From NCBI GenBank assembly GCA_903870955.1, contig CAIQEX010000737.1, forward strand, positions 1 to 15,612: DNA of 15,612 nt, read 5' to 3'. The position numbers and the translations under genes were made by a program. Every line of letters starts with the position of its first letter. The stretch's first letter is position 1. Of this stretch, positions 6,305-15,176 are shown piece after piece. Origin of the DNA: an uncultured beta proteobacterium. GTDB taxonomy: Bacteria > Pseudomonadota > Gammaproteobacteria > Burkholderiales > Burkholderiaceae_C. The notes beneath the pieces were generated by a model. The model made no database searches and had not been told where the DNA came from. It was given only the letters and a program-made list of their open reading frames with translations.

Positions 6305-7741
6305 TCAAGCGTGGGCAACTGCAGTGGGTACTGCAACATTCACAGCACGGCCGCCAGTAGCAGTCTTCAGGGTATTCCACAACATGATCAGCATGCCGGT
6401 GAGGTAAAGCAAACCACCCAGCAGACGCAGCACATAGAAGGGATAAGTTGCCTTGACGCTTTCCACAAAGGTGTAGGTCAGGGTGCCATCGGGGTTGATG
6501 GCACGCCACATCAGACCCTGCATCACGCCGGCAATCCACATGGCCGCGATGTAAATCACAATACCGATGGTGGCAGTCCAAAAATGAATCTCAACGGCCT
6601 TGAGGGAGTACATCTGTTTTTGACCAAACAGCTTGGGGATCAGGTAGTACATGGAACCCATGGTCACCAGACCGACCCAGCCCAACGCGCCGGAGTGCAC
6701 GTGGCCCACGGTCCAATCGGTGTAATGGCTCAAGGCGTTCACGGTCTTGATGGACATCATCGGACCTTCGAAGGTCGACATGCCATAGAACGACAAGGAG
6801 ACGATCAGGAAACGCAGGATCGGGTCATCGCGCAGCTTATGCCAAGCTCCGGACAGTGTCATCACGCCGTTAATCATGCCGCCCCAGCTTGGAGCCAACA
6901 GAATAAGAGAAAACACCATACCGACGGACTGCGTCCAGTCAGGCAACGCGGTGTAGTGCAGGTGGTGAGGACCCGCCCACATGTACGTGAAGATCAAAGC
7001 CCAGAAGTGGACGATGGACAGGCGATAGCTGTAAACCGGACGGCCAGCCTGCTTGGGAATGAAGTAGTACATCATTCCAAGGAAGCCCGCTGTCAGGAAG
7101 AATCCCACGGCATTATGACCGTACCACCACTGCACCATGGCATCCTGAACGCCAGCGTAGGCCGAATAAGACTTCATCGGGCCAACCGGGATTTCTGCAC
7201 TATTGACCAGATGCAAAATTGCCACAGCTATGATGAAGGCACCGTAAAACCAGTTAGCCACATAAATGTGACGAACCTTACGGGTACCCACCGTGCCGAA
7301 GAACACTACTGCAAACGATACCCAGACCACGGTGATCAAGATGTCAATCGGCCATTCCAACTCGGCGTATTCCTTGCCAGCGGTGTAACCCAGCGGCAGA
7401 GAAATAGCCGCCAGCAAAATGACCAGTTGCCAGCCCCAAAAGGTAAAGGCAGCCAGTTTGTCACTGAAGATGCGAACCTGGCAAGTCCGCTGCACCACGT
7501 AATAACAGGTGGCGAAAAGTCCGCACCCACCAAACGCAAAAATCACCGCGTTGGTATGCAGCGGCCGTAGGCGACCATAGGTGAGCCATGGGATCCCGAG
7601 ATTGAGCTCGGGCCATGCCAATTGGGCAGCAATGATCACGCCCACAAGCATGCCCACTACCCCCCAAACTACCGTCATCACGGCGAATTGCCGTACAACC
7701 GTATCGTTGTACAGCTCGGCTTTCTGATTTGCAAATGCCAT
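6305..7741 (-). CDS. ccoN: cbb3-type cytochrome c oxidase catalytic subunit CcoN
   Basis: CcoN is the haem-copper subunit that reduces oxygen to water with high affinity and pumps protons in the inner membrane. The 478 residues form about 12 transmembrane helices, the normal length. Metal ligands are visible: H62 (LHTN) and H349 for low-spin haem b, H347 ([11 protein letters not shown]) for haem b3, and H209 (WWYGHNAV) with H259/H260 ([10 protein letters not shown]) for CuB. Y253 in [10 protein letters not shown] is the probable cross-linked tyrosine and E325 (STFEGPMM) the conserved glutamate. ATG 7741 has a good GAGGT ribosome site. It is the first gene of ccoNOQPH, with an FNR box about 60 bases upstream. 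The 131-base gap to ccoS therefore contains its promoter. Confidence 0.98.
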   Translation of the reverse strand: MAFANQKAELYNDTVVRQFAVMTVVWGVVGMLVGVIIAAQLAWPELNLGIPWLTYGRLRPLHTNAVIFAFGGCGLFATCYYVVQRTCQVRIFSDKLAAFTFWGWQLVILLAAISLPLGYTAGKEYAELEWPIDILITVVWVSFAVVFFGTVGTRKVRHIYVANWFYGAFIIAVAILHLVNSAEIPVGPMKSYSAYAGVQDAMVQWWYGHNAVGFFLTAGFLGMMYYFIPKQAGRPVYSYRLSIVHFWALIFTYMWAGPHHLHYTALPDWTQSVGMVFSLILLAPSWGGMINGVMTLSGAWHKLRDDPILRFLIVSLSFYGMSTFEGPMMSIKTVNALSHYTDWTVGHVHSGALGWVGLVTMGSMYYLIPKLFGQKQMYSLKAVEIHFWTATIGIVIYIAAMWIAGVMQGLMWRAINPDGTLTYTFVESVKATYPFYVLRLLGGLLYLTGMLIMLWNTLKTATGGRAVNVAVPTAVAHA

Positions 7742-7794
7742 AGTTACCTCTTCATTGTTTAACCTGTTTCAAGTTTCTTGTGACTGCCGCGAAA

Positions 7795-7820
7795 CGAGGT
7801 TGACCAAAATCAAAACCTCG
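7795..7820. repeat. Inverted repeat enclosing the ccoN FNR box
   Basis: CGAGGTT at 7795-7801 is the exact reverse complement of AACCTCG at 7814-7820, giving seven-base arms and a 12-base loop. The loop and two arm bases hold the FNR box. As RNA from ccoS readthrough it could form a hairpin followed only by TTTCG, so it is at best a weak terminator of the ccoIS transcript. It may also be chance. Confidence 0.4.
7800..7813. promoter_or_regulatory. FNR box upstream of ccoN
   Basis: The site reads TTGAC-CAAA-ATCAA, matching 9 of 10 conserved FNR positions. Its centre at 7806.5 would put a class II start at about 7765, giving a 24-base leader that includes the ccoN ribosome site. The corresponding -10 (GAAACT, 7777-7772) is weak, as is common where an activator is needed. 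Low-oxygen activation of cbb3 oxidase by FNR or its relatives is well established. Confidence 0.8.
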
Positions 7821-7872
7821 ACAAGAAAAGTGAAGATTTGTTAAGAATACCCCCGAACTCCGCGTGAGTCTT

Positions 7873-8010
7873 TCACGAATCTTTCAAAATGCGCTCGCCT
7901 TCCCGCTCAATGTCCTCGAACTGCCCACGATCGATGGCCCACCACAGCCCACCAAGAATAAAAAATACCAACACCACCGAAAGTGGAATCAATAAATAGA
8001 GGATGTCCAT
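7873..8010 (-). CDS. ccoS: cbb3-type oxidase assembly protein CcoS
   Basis: A 45-residue protein read directly from the sequence between ccoN and ccoI. It begins MDILYLLIPLSVVLVF, has one transmembrane helix (about 3-25), and continues with GGLWWAIDRGQFEDIEREGERIL. The motif LWWAIDRGQFEDIE is diagnostic of the CcoS/FixS family. CcoS is required for maturation of active cbb3 oxidase, apparently for cofactor insertion into CcoN. The ATG at 8010 follows the ccoI stop by 23 bases and has AAAGGAA as ribosome site, so it is co-transcribed with ccoI. The short length is normal for the family. Confidence 0.94.
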   Translation of the reverse strand: MDILYLLIPLSVVLVFFILGGLWWAIDRGQFEDIEREGERILKDS

Positions 8011-8033
8011 ATGTTTCCTTTACGCCTCTGCAT

Positions 8034-10364
8034 CTATCGATTCAGACGCAGTGCATTAATAATGACCACCAAGGAACTGCTAGCCATGCCTAGCCCAGCC
8101 AACCAAGCGGGAAGCAGCCCGGCCACCGCAAGTGGCACACAGGCGGCGTTATACAGCAGAGCCCACCAAAGGTTCTGGTGCACCACGGACATGGTCTTGC
8201 GTGCCAGCTGAACCGCATGCACAACAGACCCCAACCGTTCACCCATAACCACAAAATCAGACTGTGCTTGCGCCAGGGGCACGGCTTGTCCAAAAGCAAT
8301 CGACACCTGCGCACCGGCCAATACCGGCCCGTCGTTTAAACCATCTCCGACCATAAGTACCTTATGACCTTTTGCCTGCAGATCGCGTAGCGCTGCCAAT
8401 TTATCCGATGGAGAACAAGCCCCACGCGCAAGTTCGATACCGATGGTCTGTGCGATGCGTTGAACCGACTTCGGGCGGTCGCCGGATAACAATTGCACCT
8501 GTATTCCCGCGCGTTTCAGGTCAGCCACGGCCTGCATCGCATCCGGTCTCAACTGCTCACGCATTTCAAAACTTGCCAGCCACCCGTGCGCATCCGACAA
8601 GTGCACTCGCAAGTCACTGTCTGGCACAAAATCAAGGCCGCAAAAGGCAATAGAACCAAGGCGCAAATGCGAACTGAGACCATGCTGGTGGGCCTCTGCC
8701 TCAAGCCCATGACCTACCTGTTCGCGCACGGAATCGCTAACCCATAGGGCTGCTTGGTAAGCCGGCAACCGAGCCGCCGTGCACAACGCCCTGGATACCG
8801 GATGCAACGAATGCGAGGCCAGAGCGGCTGCCATCTGCACCACCTGCGATATCGCAACGCCGGAGCGAGCTTCGACCCGGCCAATCGCCATGCCCTCCTC
8901 CGTCAGCGTCCCGGTCTTGTCAAAGACAACGACGTCGACTTGGGAAAGAGCCTCCAACGCACGCAGATTACGTACCAGCACGCCACTACGCGCCATGTTT
9001 CCGGCCGCGGCCAGCATGGCGGCCGGCGTGGCCAAAGACAACGCACAAGGGCAGGTTACGACCAACACGGCGACTGCCACCATCAGTGCGCGTTCCGGGT
9101 CGGTTTGCCACCACCACAGGCACGACAGTGCGGCAGCCAACAGAACACCCACCAGAAATGGCTTTGCCAACCGGTCTGCCAACGCGGCCGTAATGGGCTT
9201 TGTGGTTGAGGCGCTTTGCATCAACGCGACGATCTGGGCAAAGCGCGTCTGGTCTCCCACCGCCTGCAATCTCACCTGAACGCTGGAACCCAAGTTATGA
9301 CTTCCTGCAACCACGCTGTCGCCAGGCCCGCGATACAGCGCATGGGACTCACCTGTCAGCAGGGCCTCGTCCACCAGGGTTTCACCCAACTCCACGACAC
9401 CATCCGCTGCGAACGCCTCACCCGGATGAACACGCACCAAATCGCCCACTTGAAGCCTGCGGATTGCAACCCGTTGAAAAGATCCTTGCGGGGTAAAACG
9501 TTCCGTGCTTTCTGGCAGACGGTTCATGAGTGCTTCGAGTGAACCTGCCGTGCGGTCCCGTAACCGCAGTTCAAGCCATCGCCCTGTCAGCAGAAAGAAC
9601 ACAAACATGGTGAGTGAGTCGAAATACACTTCCCGACCAAAGGCTCCACCCGGCTCAAAGGTTCCGACACTACTAATGCCAAAGGTAATCGCAATGCCGA
9701 TGGCAACCGGCAAGTCCATACTGACGCTGCCATGCCGCAGATCGCGCCATGCGTTGCTGAAAAAAGGCCGGCAGGAAAACAGCATCACTGGCAACGAAAG
9801 GACCCAGGACGCCCAGCGCAGCAACTGCTCCATTTCAGAGGATAAATCACCTGGATGTGCGGTGTACGCCGGATAGGCGTACATCATGACTTGCATCATG
9901 CATAGACCTGCGACCATCAGTCGCCATAGCGCCTTGCGCGTCTCGATTCGGCGACGATCGCTAGCAAATACGTCATTGGCAGGTACAGCGCGGTAGCCAC
10001 GGGATTGAATCGCCTGCATCCATGCCGAGGGTTGCACCCTGGCTGCATTCCAAACCACTTTGGCACGTTGACTACCGGCACTGACACGAACGTCCAACAC
10101 GCCCGGCACGGCGGCAATCGCCTCCTCGACGGTGTAACTGCATGCCGCACAATGCATGCCTTCAATCACAATATTGGACTCCCAGCAGTCGCTCGACTGG
10201 CTGGATGGTCGACTGAAAGCAGACCACTCCTGTGCGTCGTCCAATAGCTTCAGCGTCTCCTGGCTGTGTGGAGGCAGGGGTTGCAAAGGACTGGATGTTT
10301 GCACCCCCGAACGGACGGGCGTCACTGGATTGTGGGCAGCGGTTTCCGACGGGGCTATGGACAT
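8034..10364 (-). CDS. ccoI: Copper-transporting P1B-type ATPase CcoI/FixI
   Basis: An ATP-driven copper exporter that supplies copper to the CcoN active site during cbb3 assembly. From ATG 10364 it is 776 residues. In order: a variable N-terminus, a heavy-metal-associated domain with GMHCAAC (C72, C75), about eight membrane helices, the actuator TGES (about 337), the membrane metal site CPC (438-440), the phosphorylated aspartate in DKTGTLT (D482), the HP motif (521-522) and GDGLND (673-678). The N-terminal LLDD...EWSAFSRP before the metal domain is typical of CcoI rather than CopA. The frame is open to a TTG at 10382, but ATG 10364 (AGG upstream) is more likely; GTG codons at 10325 and 10304 are other options. 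It lies upstream of ccoS and 90 bases beyond the HD-GYP gene, with a perfect FNR box in that gap. Confidence 0.94.
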   Translation of the reverse strand: MSIAPSETAAHNPVTPVRSGVQTSSPLQPLPPHSQETLKLLDDAQEWSAFSRPSSQSSDCWESNIVIEGMHCAACSYTVEEAIAAVPGVLDVRVSAGSQRAKVVWNAARVQPSAWMQAIQSRGYRAVPANDVFASDRRRIETRKALWRLMVAGLCMMQVMMYAYPAYTAHPGDLSSEMEQLLRWASWVLSLPVMLFSCRPFFSNAWRDLRHGSVSMDLPVAIGIAITFGISSVGTFEPGGAFGREVYFDSLTMFVFFLLTGRWLELRLRDRTAGSLEALMNRLPESTERFTPQGSFQRVAIRRLQVGDLVRVHPGEAFAADGVVELGETLVDEALLTGESHALYRGPGDSVVAGSHNLGSSVQVRLQAVGDQTRFAQIVALMQSASTTKPITAALADRLAKPFLVGVLLAAALSCLWWWQTDPERALMVAVAVLVVTCPCALSLATPAAMLAAAGNMARSGVLVRNLRALEALSQVDVVVFDKTGTLTEEGMAIGRVEARSGVAISQVVQMAAALASHSLHPVSRALCTAARLPAYQAALWVSDSVREQVGHGLEAEAHQHGLSSHLRLGSIAFCGLDFVPDSDLRVHLSDAHGWLASFEMREQLRPDAMQAVADLKRAGIQVQLLSGDRPKSVQRIAQTIGIELARGACSPSDKLAALRDLQAKGHKVLMVGDGLNDGPVLAGAQVSIAFGQAVPLAQAQSDFVVMGERLGSVVHAVQLARKTMSVVHQNLWWALLYNAACVPLAVAGLLPAWLAGLGMASSSLVVIINALRLNR

Positions 10365-10398
10365 AGCCTGGAGTGTGCCCAATATTGAATATTCTGTC

Positions 10399-10412
10399 TT
10401 GATTCAGATCAA
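10399..10412. promoter_or_regulatory. FNR box upstream of ccoI (perfect consensus)
   Basis: TTGAT-TCAG-ATCAA matches all ten conserved FNR positions, centred at 10405.5. The only gene it can serve is ccoI, because the gene on the other side ends here. A class II arrangement would place the start near 10364, right at the proposed ATG, with no good -10. Either the start codon is further in or the promoter geometry differs. The rest of the 90-base gap (10383-10472) has an AT-rich AATATT pair and no clear terminator. Confidence 0.85.
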
Positions 10413-10472
10413 GACCAACCGATAGCCTTACTTCTATAGGAGCAACTTTCCGTCACGCAGGTACCTAATGCG

Positions 10473-11534
10473 CTATAGATCCGTACCAATGTGCTGGTCT
10501 TCCTGATACTGGCACCGCACGCGATCAACATCATCCCAGGCATTCAAAAATGCTTTGACACATGCTGGATCAAAATGCGTTCCAGCGCCATTGTTGAGAA
10601 AATCCACCGCCTCCTCAACTTCCCAGGCTTTCTTGTAGGGGCGCTCGGAAGTCAGCGCATCAAAGACGTCGGCCACCGCGACGATGCGACTGAAGATGGG
10701 AATATCTTCGCCCTTGATCCCGTCGGGGTAACCCGTTCCATCAAATTTCTCGTGATGTCCCTTGGCAATTTCCGCACCCGCTTGCAACAACTTGGACGAG
10801 CTTCCACGCAGTAATTCATAGCCGAACATGGCGTGCTGCTTCATCACCTCAAACTCTTCTGGCGTCAACCGCCCGGGTTTCAGCAATACTTTGTCGGCAA
10901 TGCCCACTTTGCCAATGTCGTGCAACGGTGCGGCTTCCAATAACAACTGCTGATCTTCCTCAGAAAGTCCCAACTCACGAGCAATCAACATGGAGTAGTG
11001 GGCCATTCTTAAAATGTGTGCCCCAGTTTCCGGGTCCCTGTACTCTGCGGCCCTGGACAACCTGAATACGGTTTCTCTTTCACGACTCACGATTTCTCGG
11101 GTTGCCTTGCGCACCTCGCCAGACAGCCAGGAAGCGTGATCCGCCATGTGTTTACGCGCCTGATTCAGGCTCAGCATGTTGCGCGTGCGTGCCAGGAACT
11201 CAATCTTGTCGATGGGCTTGGTCAGAAAATCATTGGCACCCAGATCAAGCGCTCGATACCGAATCTGCTTCTGGTCATTGGCCGTTATCATCAAAATGGG
11301 AACCAGTTTGCGTCCGGGCAGTTCGCGCACGAGGCGAATGAATTCGAGACCATCCAGCTCCGGCATCATGTAGTCAACGATAACCAGATCGGGCACATTT
11401 TCAGTGACCCACTCCAACGCTTCACGTGGTTTGGAAAAGACGTGCGCTTGGCAATCCTCTAATTTTTTGACCAATGCACCGAAAAGAATCAGATTGATTT
11501 CGGTGTCGTCGACAATTAAAACCTGTTGCGGCAC
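10473..11534 (-). CDS. Response regulator with REC and HD-GYP domains (predicted cyclic-di-GMP phosphodiesterase)
   Basis: A 353-residue cytoplasmic protein. The receiver domain (about 4-120) has acidic residues D9/D10, phosphoacceptor D54 (VIVDYMMP), T84 and K106 (LTKP). A linker helix (about 120-160) leads to an HD-GYP domain with H205-D206 (LHDIGKVG), H260-H261 (GHHEKFDGTGYP) and GYP at 268-270, all intact, so it should hydrolyse cyclic-di-GMP (to pGpG or GMP). RpfG is the best known relative. The start is GTG 11534 with GGAA nearby; the REC strand LIVDD begins at once, so a later start is not possible. It lies 62 bases after the hybrid kinase, whose HPt domain is the likely phosphodonor. 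No terminator is apparent before the ccoI region. Confidence 0.93.
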   Translation of the reverse strand: MPQQVLIVDDTEINLILFGALVKKLEDCQAHVFSKPREALEWVTENVPDLVIVDYMMPELDGLEFIRLVRELPGRKLVPILMITANDQKQIRYRALDLGANDFLTKPIDKIEFLARTRNMLSLNQARKHMADHASWLSGEVRKATREIVSRERETVFRLSRAAEYRDPETGAHILRMAHYSMLIARELGLSEEDQQLLLEAAPLHDIGKVGIADKVLLKPGRLTPEEFEVMKQHAMFGYELLRGSSSKLLQAGAEIAKGHHEKFDGTGYPDGIKGEDIPIFSRIVAVADVFDALTSERPYKKAWEVEEAVDFLNNGAGTHFDPACVKAFLNAWDDVDRVRCQYQEDQHIGTDL

Positions 11535-11596
11535 AGTTTCCAGCCCTTATTTTGGAGACCTATCTTAGTCTGAATCTGCCGAAAATTTAGCCCCAC

Positions 11597-14500
11597 TCAA
11601 CCAGGCAACGCACGCTCCAGCGCCAATCTCAGATGGTCCACCTCGGTCGTGAAGGATGGCAATAAGCGTTCAATGGCAGGCAAATCGCCCAGGCCCGCCA
11701 ATGTTTCGATCCGTGCAGCCAGCTGACTGGCCGGTTCGGCGCCAAACATGGCCATGGTGGCCTTGAGTGCGTGCGCAGTATGCAGCGTTGGCATTTGATC
11801 TCCCTTCGCTATGCTTTTGAAAACCTTTTCAATATCGTCAGGCCACTGGTCCAGGAATGCTTGGCCAATAATTTCCAATATTTCCTGATCCATGGCTTTC
11901 AGCCCGGCAGCGTAATCGAAAGCGAAATCCTGAAGAACCTGGTTGTCTGCGATCGGTTCCGGAGTCGCGTCCAATGCAGCGGACACAACAGGCGGCATAC
12001 CACCGCGACCCACGTTTTGCAGCAGCGCCAGCAATTCCTGTGCTTTGATTGGTTTGGAAATGTAGTCATCCATGCCCGCTTCCAGGCAGCGCTCTCGATC
12101 CGATTCCATGGCATTGGCCGTCATGGCAACAATAGGGATTCTGGAACCCGCCGTCTCTTTGGCGCGTATGTGGCGGGTTGCCTCCAAACCATCCATAACC
12201 GGCATCATCATGTCCATCAGAATGACGTCAAAAGTGTGTTTGGAAACCCAATCAAGGGCCACTTGGCCATTTTCTGCAACGGTCACCCGGTGGCCCCAGC
12301 GCTCCAGCAATGCGATTGCCAGTTTTTGATTGATCGCATTGTCTTCCACCAAAAGCAGGTCCAATGTGCGTGGAGCGTCCTGCGACACGCCAACCTCTGC
12401 AAAACTGGGCGGCACATCCAGATTAAGGTGCAGCACGCGCGCTAGTACCTGGTGCAACTCAACACGGGAAACGGGTTTGGCAAGATATGCGGTGATCCCC
12501 GCTTCGCGCGAGCGTTGTGCGTCACTGCGCGCTCCGGAACTCGATAGCATCACCAACGGAACGCCGCCACAGTGAGGCAAGCCAAGAATACGCTGGGCGA
12601 GTTCAAACCCATCCATATCCGGCATAAGCGCGTCCAGCACAACGAGGTCGCAGGGCTTGCCTGCAACCCCTTTGTCTTCCAGCCATTGCAAGGCCAGCGC
12701 ACCGGACGAAACCGCATGCACGGCAACGCCTTCGGATTCCAAACTGCGCGTGACGATAGCCCGGTTCACATCCAGATCATCGACCACCAACATACGCAGT
12801 CCCTTGAAGGAATATTCGGGCACTTCGAGTTTGGCATTGTTGCGATCAACCCCCACGCGCATCGTGAAATGGAAAACACTGCCGCGGCCAATTTCACTCT
12901 CGACCCAGATTTTTCCGCCCAAAGCCTCGACCAATCGGGCGCAGATCGTCAAGCCCAGCCCAGTGCCACCAAATCGGCGTGTCGTGGAGCTGTCTTCCTG
13001 AGAAAAAGCTTCAAAAATACTGCCGAGCTTTTCGGCTGCAATGCCAATGCCCGAGTCACTGACTGAAAAATGAAGCATCAGTCCGTCCGTGTCCTGACTC
13101 TCAAACCCGCCCCGTACAACAATCGCTCCCTGACTCGTGAACTTGATGGCATTGCCCACCAAATTGACCAGGATCTGGCGCAAACGCCCGGGGTCGCCCA
13201 CGATGGCCACAGGCACATCCGGAGCAATATCACAGAGCAATTCCAGCCCCTTGTCGCGGGCCCGCATGGACACCGTCTTCATGGTTTCATCCATGGTCTG
13301 CGGCAGGTGAAAAGGAATCTTCTCAATCAGTAATTTGCCGGCTTCGATCTTGGAGAAGTCCAATATGTCGTTAATCACGCGCAAAAGTGCATCGGCAGAA
13401 CTCTTCACAATGCCAACGTACTCACTTTGCTCGGCATCCAAAGTGGTGTCCAGCAACAGGTCGGCCATGCCCAGCACCCCGTTCATAGGCGTACGAATTT
13501 CGTGACTCATATTCGCCAGAAAGTCAGATTTGGCGCTGTTCGCGGCGACAGCCTGGTCTTTTGCACGCTGCAGTTCCACGGCAATTTTCTGCGCTTCGGT
13601 GACATCCGTGAAATAGCCATTCCAAACCCAGAGCCCATTTGGTAGCTGACGCGGATGGGCTTCGCCATGCACCCACACGGTTTGTCCTGTGGTCTGGTGC
13701 AGCATCCTGAAGTCGATGCTCTTGGCCTCGGCTTTCGCATGCGGTCGCCCAAGTGCCGCAGTAAAGCGCTCACGATCCTCCGGATGAACACAGCCCAGCA
13801 AGCGACTGGTATCCCGCATAAGGTCCTCTGCACTGGCTCCACAAATGGAACGAATGGCGTGACTCATGAAGGGGATAACAAACCTATTGTCCTGATCGAC
13901 GGAGTATTGAAAAATCGCCACGGGCACGTTTTCTGTCACCTCGCGCAAGCGCGCGTCCGCCTCTTTAAGCTCAGTAACGTCCTGCCATATACCCGTAAAG
14001 ACAACGGCGGAATCTGCCATACGTTCCGGGTCAGGATTGATCTCCGTGCGGATCCAGCGGATCGATCCGTTAGGCAATTGCACGCGATACTCACCACGCC
14101 ATGCAGACACATTGCGAACCGCTTCCCGCAATCCGTCTCGCACCAATTTTCGATCGGCTTCCAGCACCTGCTGCATGATCACCGTTGCGTCTTCTTTCAG
14201 GGACTGAATTGTCAAACCCAAAACCTGTTGCACACGCGGACTGACAAAGGTGAAGCGGTCATAGTCCTCACCGGCTTGCCACTGAAACACGGCTCCGGGA
14301 ACGGTATTGGTAATGCGACGCAAACGCGCTTCCGCCGCTTTGATGTTGGACTCCATCTGCTTGCGCTCAGTGATGTCTGTGCTGATCGCAATAAAAAACG
14401 TCGGACTACCCGCCTCATCGCGCAAAGGAACCAAGGTCGCATTGACCCAATACAGACTACCCGTTTTATTCCGATTGCAAATTTCGCCATGCCAGACCTT

Positions 14501-15157
14501 GCCAGCCAGAATCGCAACCCACATATCAGCAAAAAAAGAACGATGGTGGATGCCCGAGTTAATCAAGCGGTGCGCCTTCCCCAGCACTTCTCCACGGGCA
14601 TAACCACTGATTTGGCAAAACTTGTCATTGGCATAGGTGATCACCCCCGCGATATCCGTGATGCTCACGATGGCATGCTGGTCCAGGGCAAATTTCTGGT
14701 GCGCGAGGTCGGTCAACGCTGCATGCAAGTCCCGCTGGCTCTCTTCCTTTTGCCGTACCAGTTCACTCATCAAGGCCGACAGACTTTCCAGGTTGTCGTT
14801 CATGATGCCGGTTTCATCCAGATCGACAAAATCCATGAGGCCCAACGCCGTACTGCGCAAGGAGTCTATGGCCCGCGTACGACTTTCCAACTCCATCCGC
14901 AATCGGGCGTTACTCTCTGTCAACTCAACTGAACTCAGTTCCAGACTTCGGGCCTTCAGGTCCAGATCGCGGTCATTCTGCGTATACGACTCCTCGACAC
15001 GCTGAACCAAGGAGCCCAGCCCTGCAAGAACTGACATTGCCTGGGGCGAAAGTGTTTGGGTTCTGGCCAACTGTGCGAATTCCCGCTGCACCGCCTCAAG
15101 TTGAGTCCAATCAACGCCTAAAGCGTTGTTGATTTGACGGGCTAGAAGTTTGTGCAT
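11597..15157 (-). CDS. Soluble hybrid histidine kinase: PAS x3, HisKA, HATPase, REC x2, HPt
   Basis: A 1186-residue multi-domain kinase without transmembrane segments, so it should sense an intracellular signal or a partner protein. In order: an N-terminal helical region opening MHKLLARQIN; a coiled coil (about 55-155); PAS1 (155-268), PAS2 (280-397) and PAS3 (405-522), each ending in a DIT/DVT motif; HisKA with H552 (SHEIRTPMNG); HATPase with N669, DSGIG (701-705) and GGTGLGL; REC1 with D842 and K894; REC2 with D939, D982, T1013 and K1035; and HPt with H1129 (AHALKA). All phosphorelay residues are present, so phosphate can pass H552 to D982 or D842, then H1129, then the HD-GYP regulator. PAS1 resembles FAD-binding PAS domains (IHHRSFF, VWHGEICNRNKTGSLYWV), but FAD is not proven. 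It begins 19 bases after the FIST gene. Confidence 0.93.
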   Translation of the reverse strand: MHKLLARQINNALGVDWTQLEAVQREFAQLARTQTLSPQAMSVLAGLGSLVQRVEESYTQNDRDLDLKARSLELSSVELTESNARLRMELESRTRAIDSLRSTALGLMDFVDLDETGIMNDNLESLSALMSELVRQKEESQRDLHAALTDLAHQKFALDQHAIVSITDIAGVITYANDKFCQISGYARGEVLGKAHRLINSGIHHRSFFADMWVAILAGKVWHGEICNRNKTGSLYWVNATLVPLRDEAGSPTFFIAISTDITERKQMESNIKAAEARLRRITNTVPGAVFQWQAGEDYDRFTFVSPRVQQVLGLTIQSLKEDATVIMQQVLEADRKLVRDGLREAVRNVSAWRGEYRVQLPNGSIRWIRTEINPDPERMADSAVVFTGIWQDVTELKEADARLREVTENVPVAIFQYSVDQDNRFVIPFMSHAIRSICGASAEDLMRDTSRLLGCVHPEDRERFTAALGRPHAKAEAKSIDFRMLHQTTGQTVWVHGEAHPRQLPNGLWVWNGYFTDVTEAQKIAVELQRAKDQAVAANSAKSDFLANMSHEIRTPMNGVLGMADLLLDTTLDAEQSEYVGIVKSSADALLRVINDILDFSKIEAGKLLIEKIPFHLPQTMDETMKTVSMRARDKGLELLCDIAPDVPVAIVGDPGRLRQILVNLVGNAIKFTSQGAIVVRGGFESQDTDGLMLHFSVSDSGIGIAAEKLGSIFEAFSQEDSSTTRRFGGTGLGLTICARLVEALGGKIWVESEIGRGSVFHFTMRVGVDRNNAKLEVPEYSFKGLRMLVVDDLDVNRAIVTRSLESEGVAVHAVSSGALALQWLEDKGVAGKPCDLVVLDALMPDMDGFELAQRILGLPHCGGVPLVMLSSSGARSDAQRSREAGITAYLAKPVSRVELHQVLARVLHLNLDVPPSFAEVGVSQDAPRTLDLLLVEDNAINQKLAIALLERWGHRVTVAENGQVALDWVSKHTFDVILMDMMMPVMDGLEATRHIRAKETAGSRIPIVAMTANAMESDRERCLEAGMDDYISKPIKAQELLALLQNVGRGGMPPVVSAALDATPEPIADNQVLQDFAFDYAAGLKAMDQEILEIIGQAFLDQWPDDIEKVFKSIAKGDQMPTLHTAHALKATMAMFGAEPASQLAARIETLAGLGDLPAIERLLPSFTTEVDHLRLALERALPG

Positions 15158-15176
15158 GGGAAATTCACTTTTCCGG

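Noticed and set aside
6278..7570. A 430-codon open frame on the plus strand opposite ccoN
   Set aside because: It is antisense to a perfectly conserved catalytic subunit; its translation is His/Gln-rich without family features, as expected from the reverse of a GC-biased membrane gene.
8011..8211. Small plus-strand open frame beginning directly at the ccoI/ccoS junction
   Set aside because: It is antisense to the ccoI 3' end and has no recognisable protein features.
10381..10393. AATATTGAATATT as an operator or -10 element for ccoI
   Set aside because: AT-rich self-complementary hexamers occur easily by chance; spacing from the FNR box (about 22 bases) does not suit a class II promoter.
13655..14932. 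A 425-codon open frame on the plus strand opposite the hybrid kinase
   Set aside because: It lies wholly opposite the PAS region of a well-supported kinase; no domain, ribosome site or operon context.
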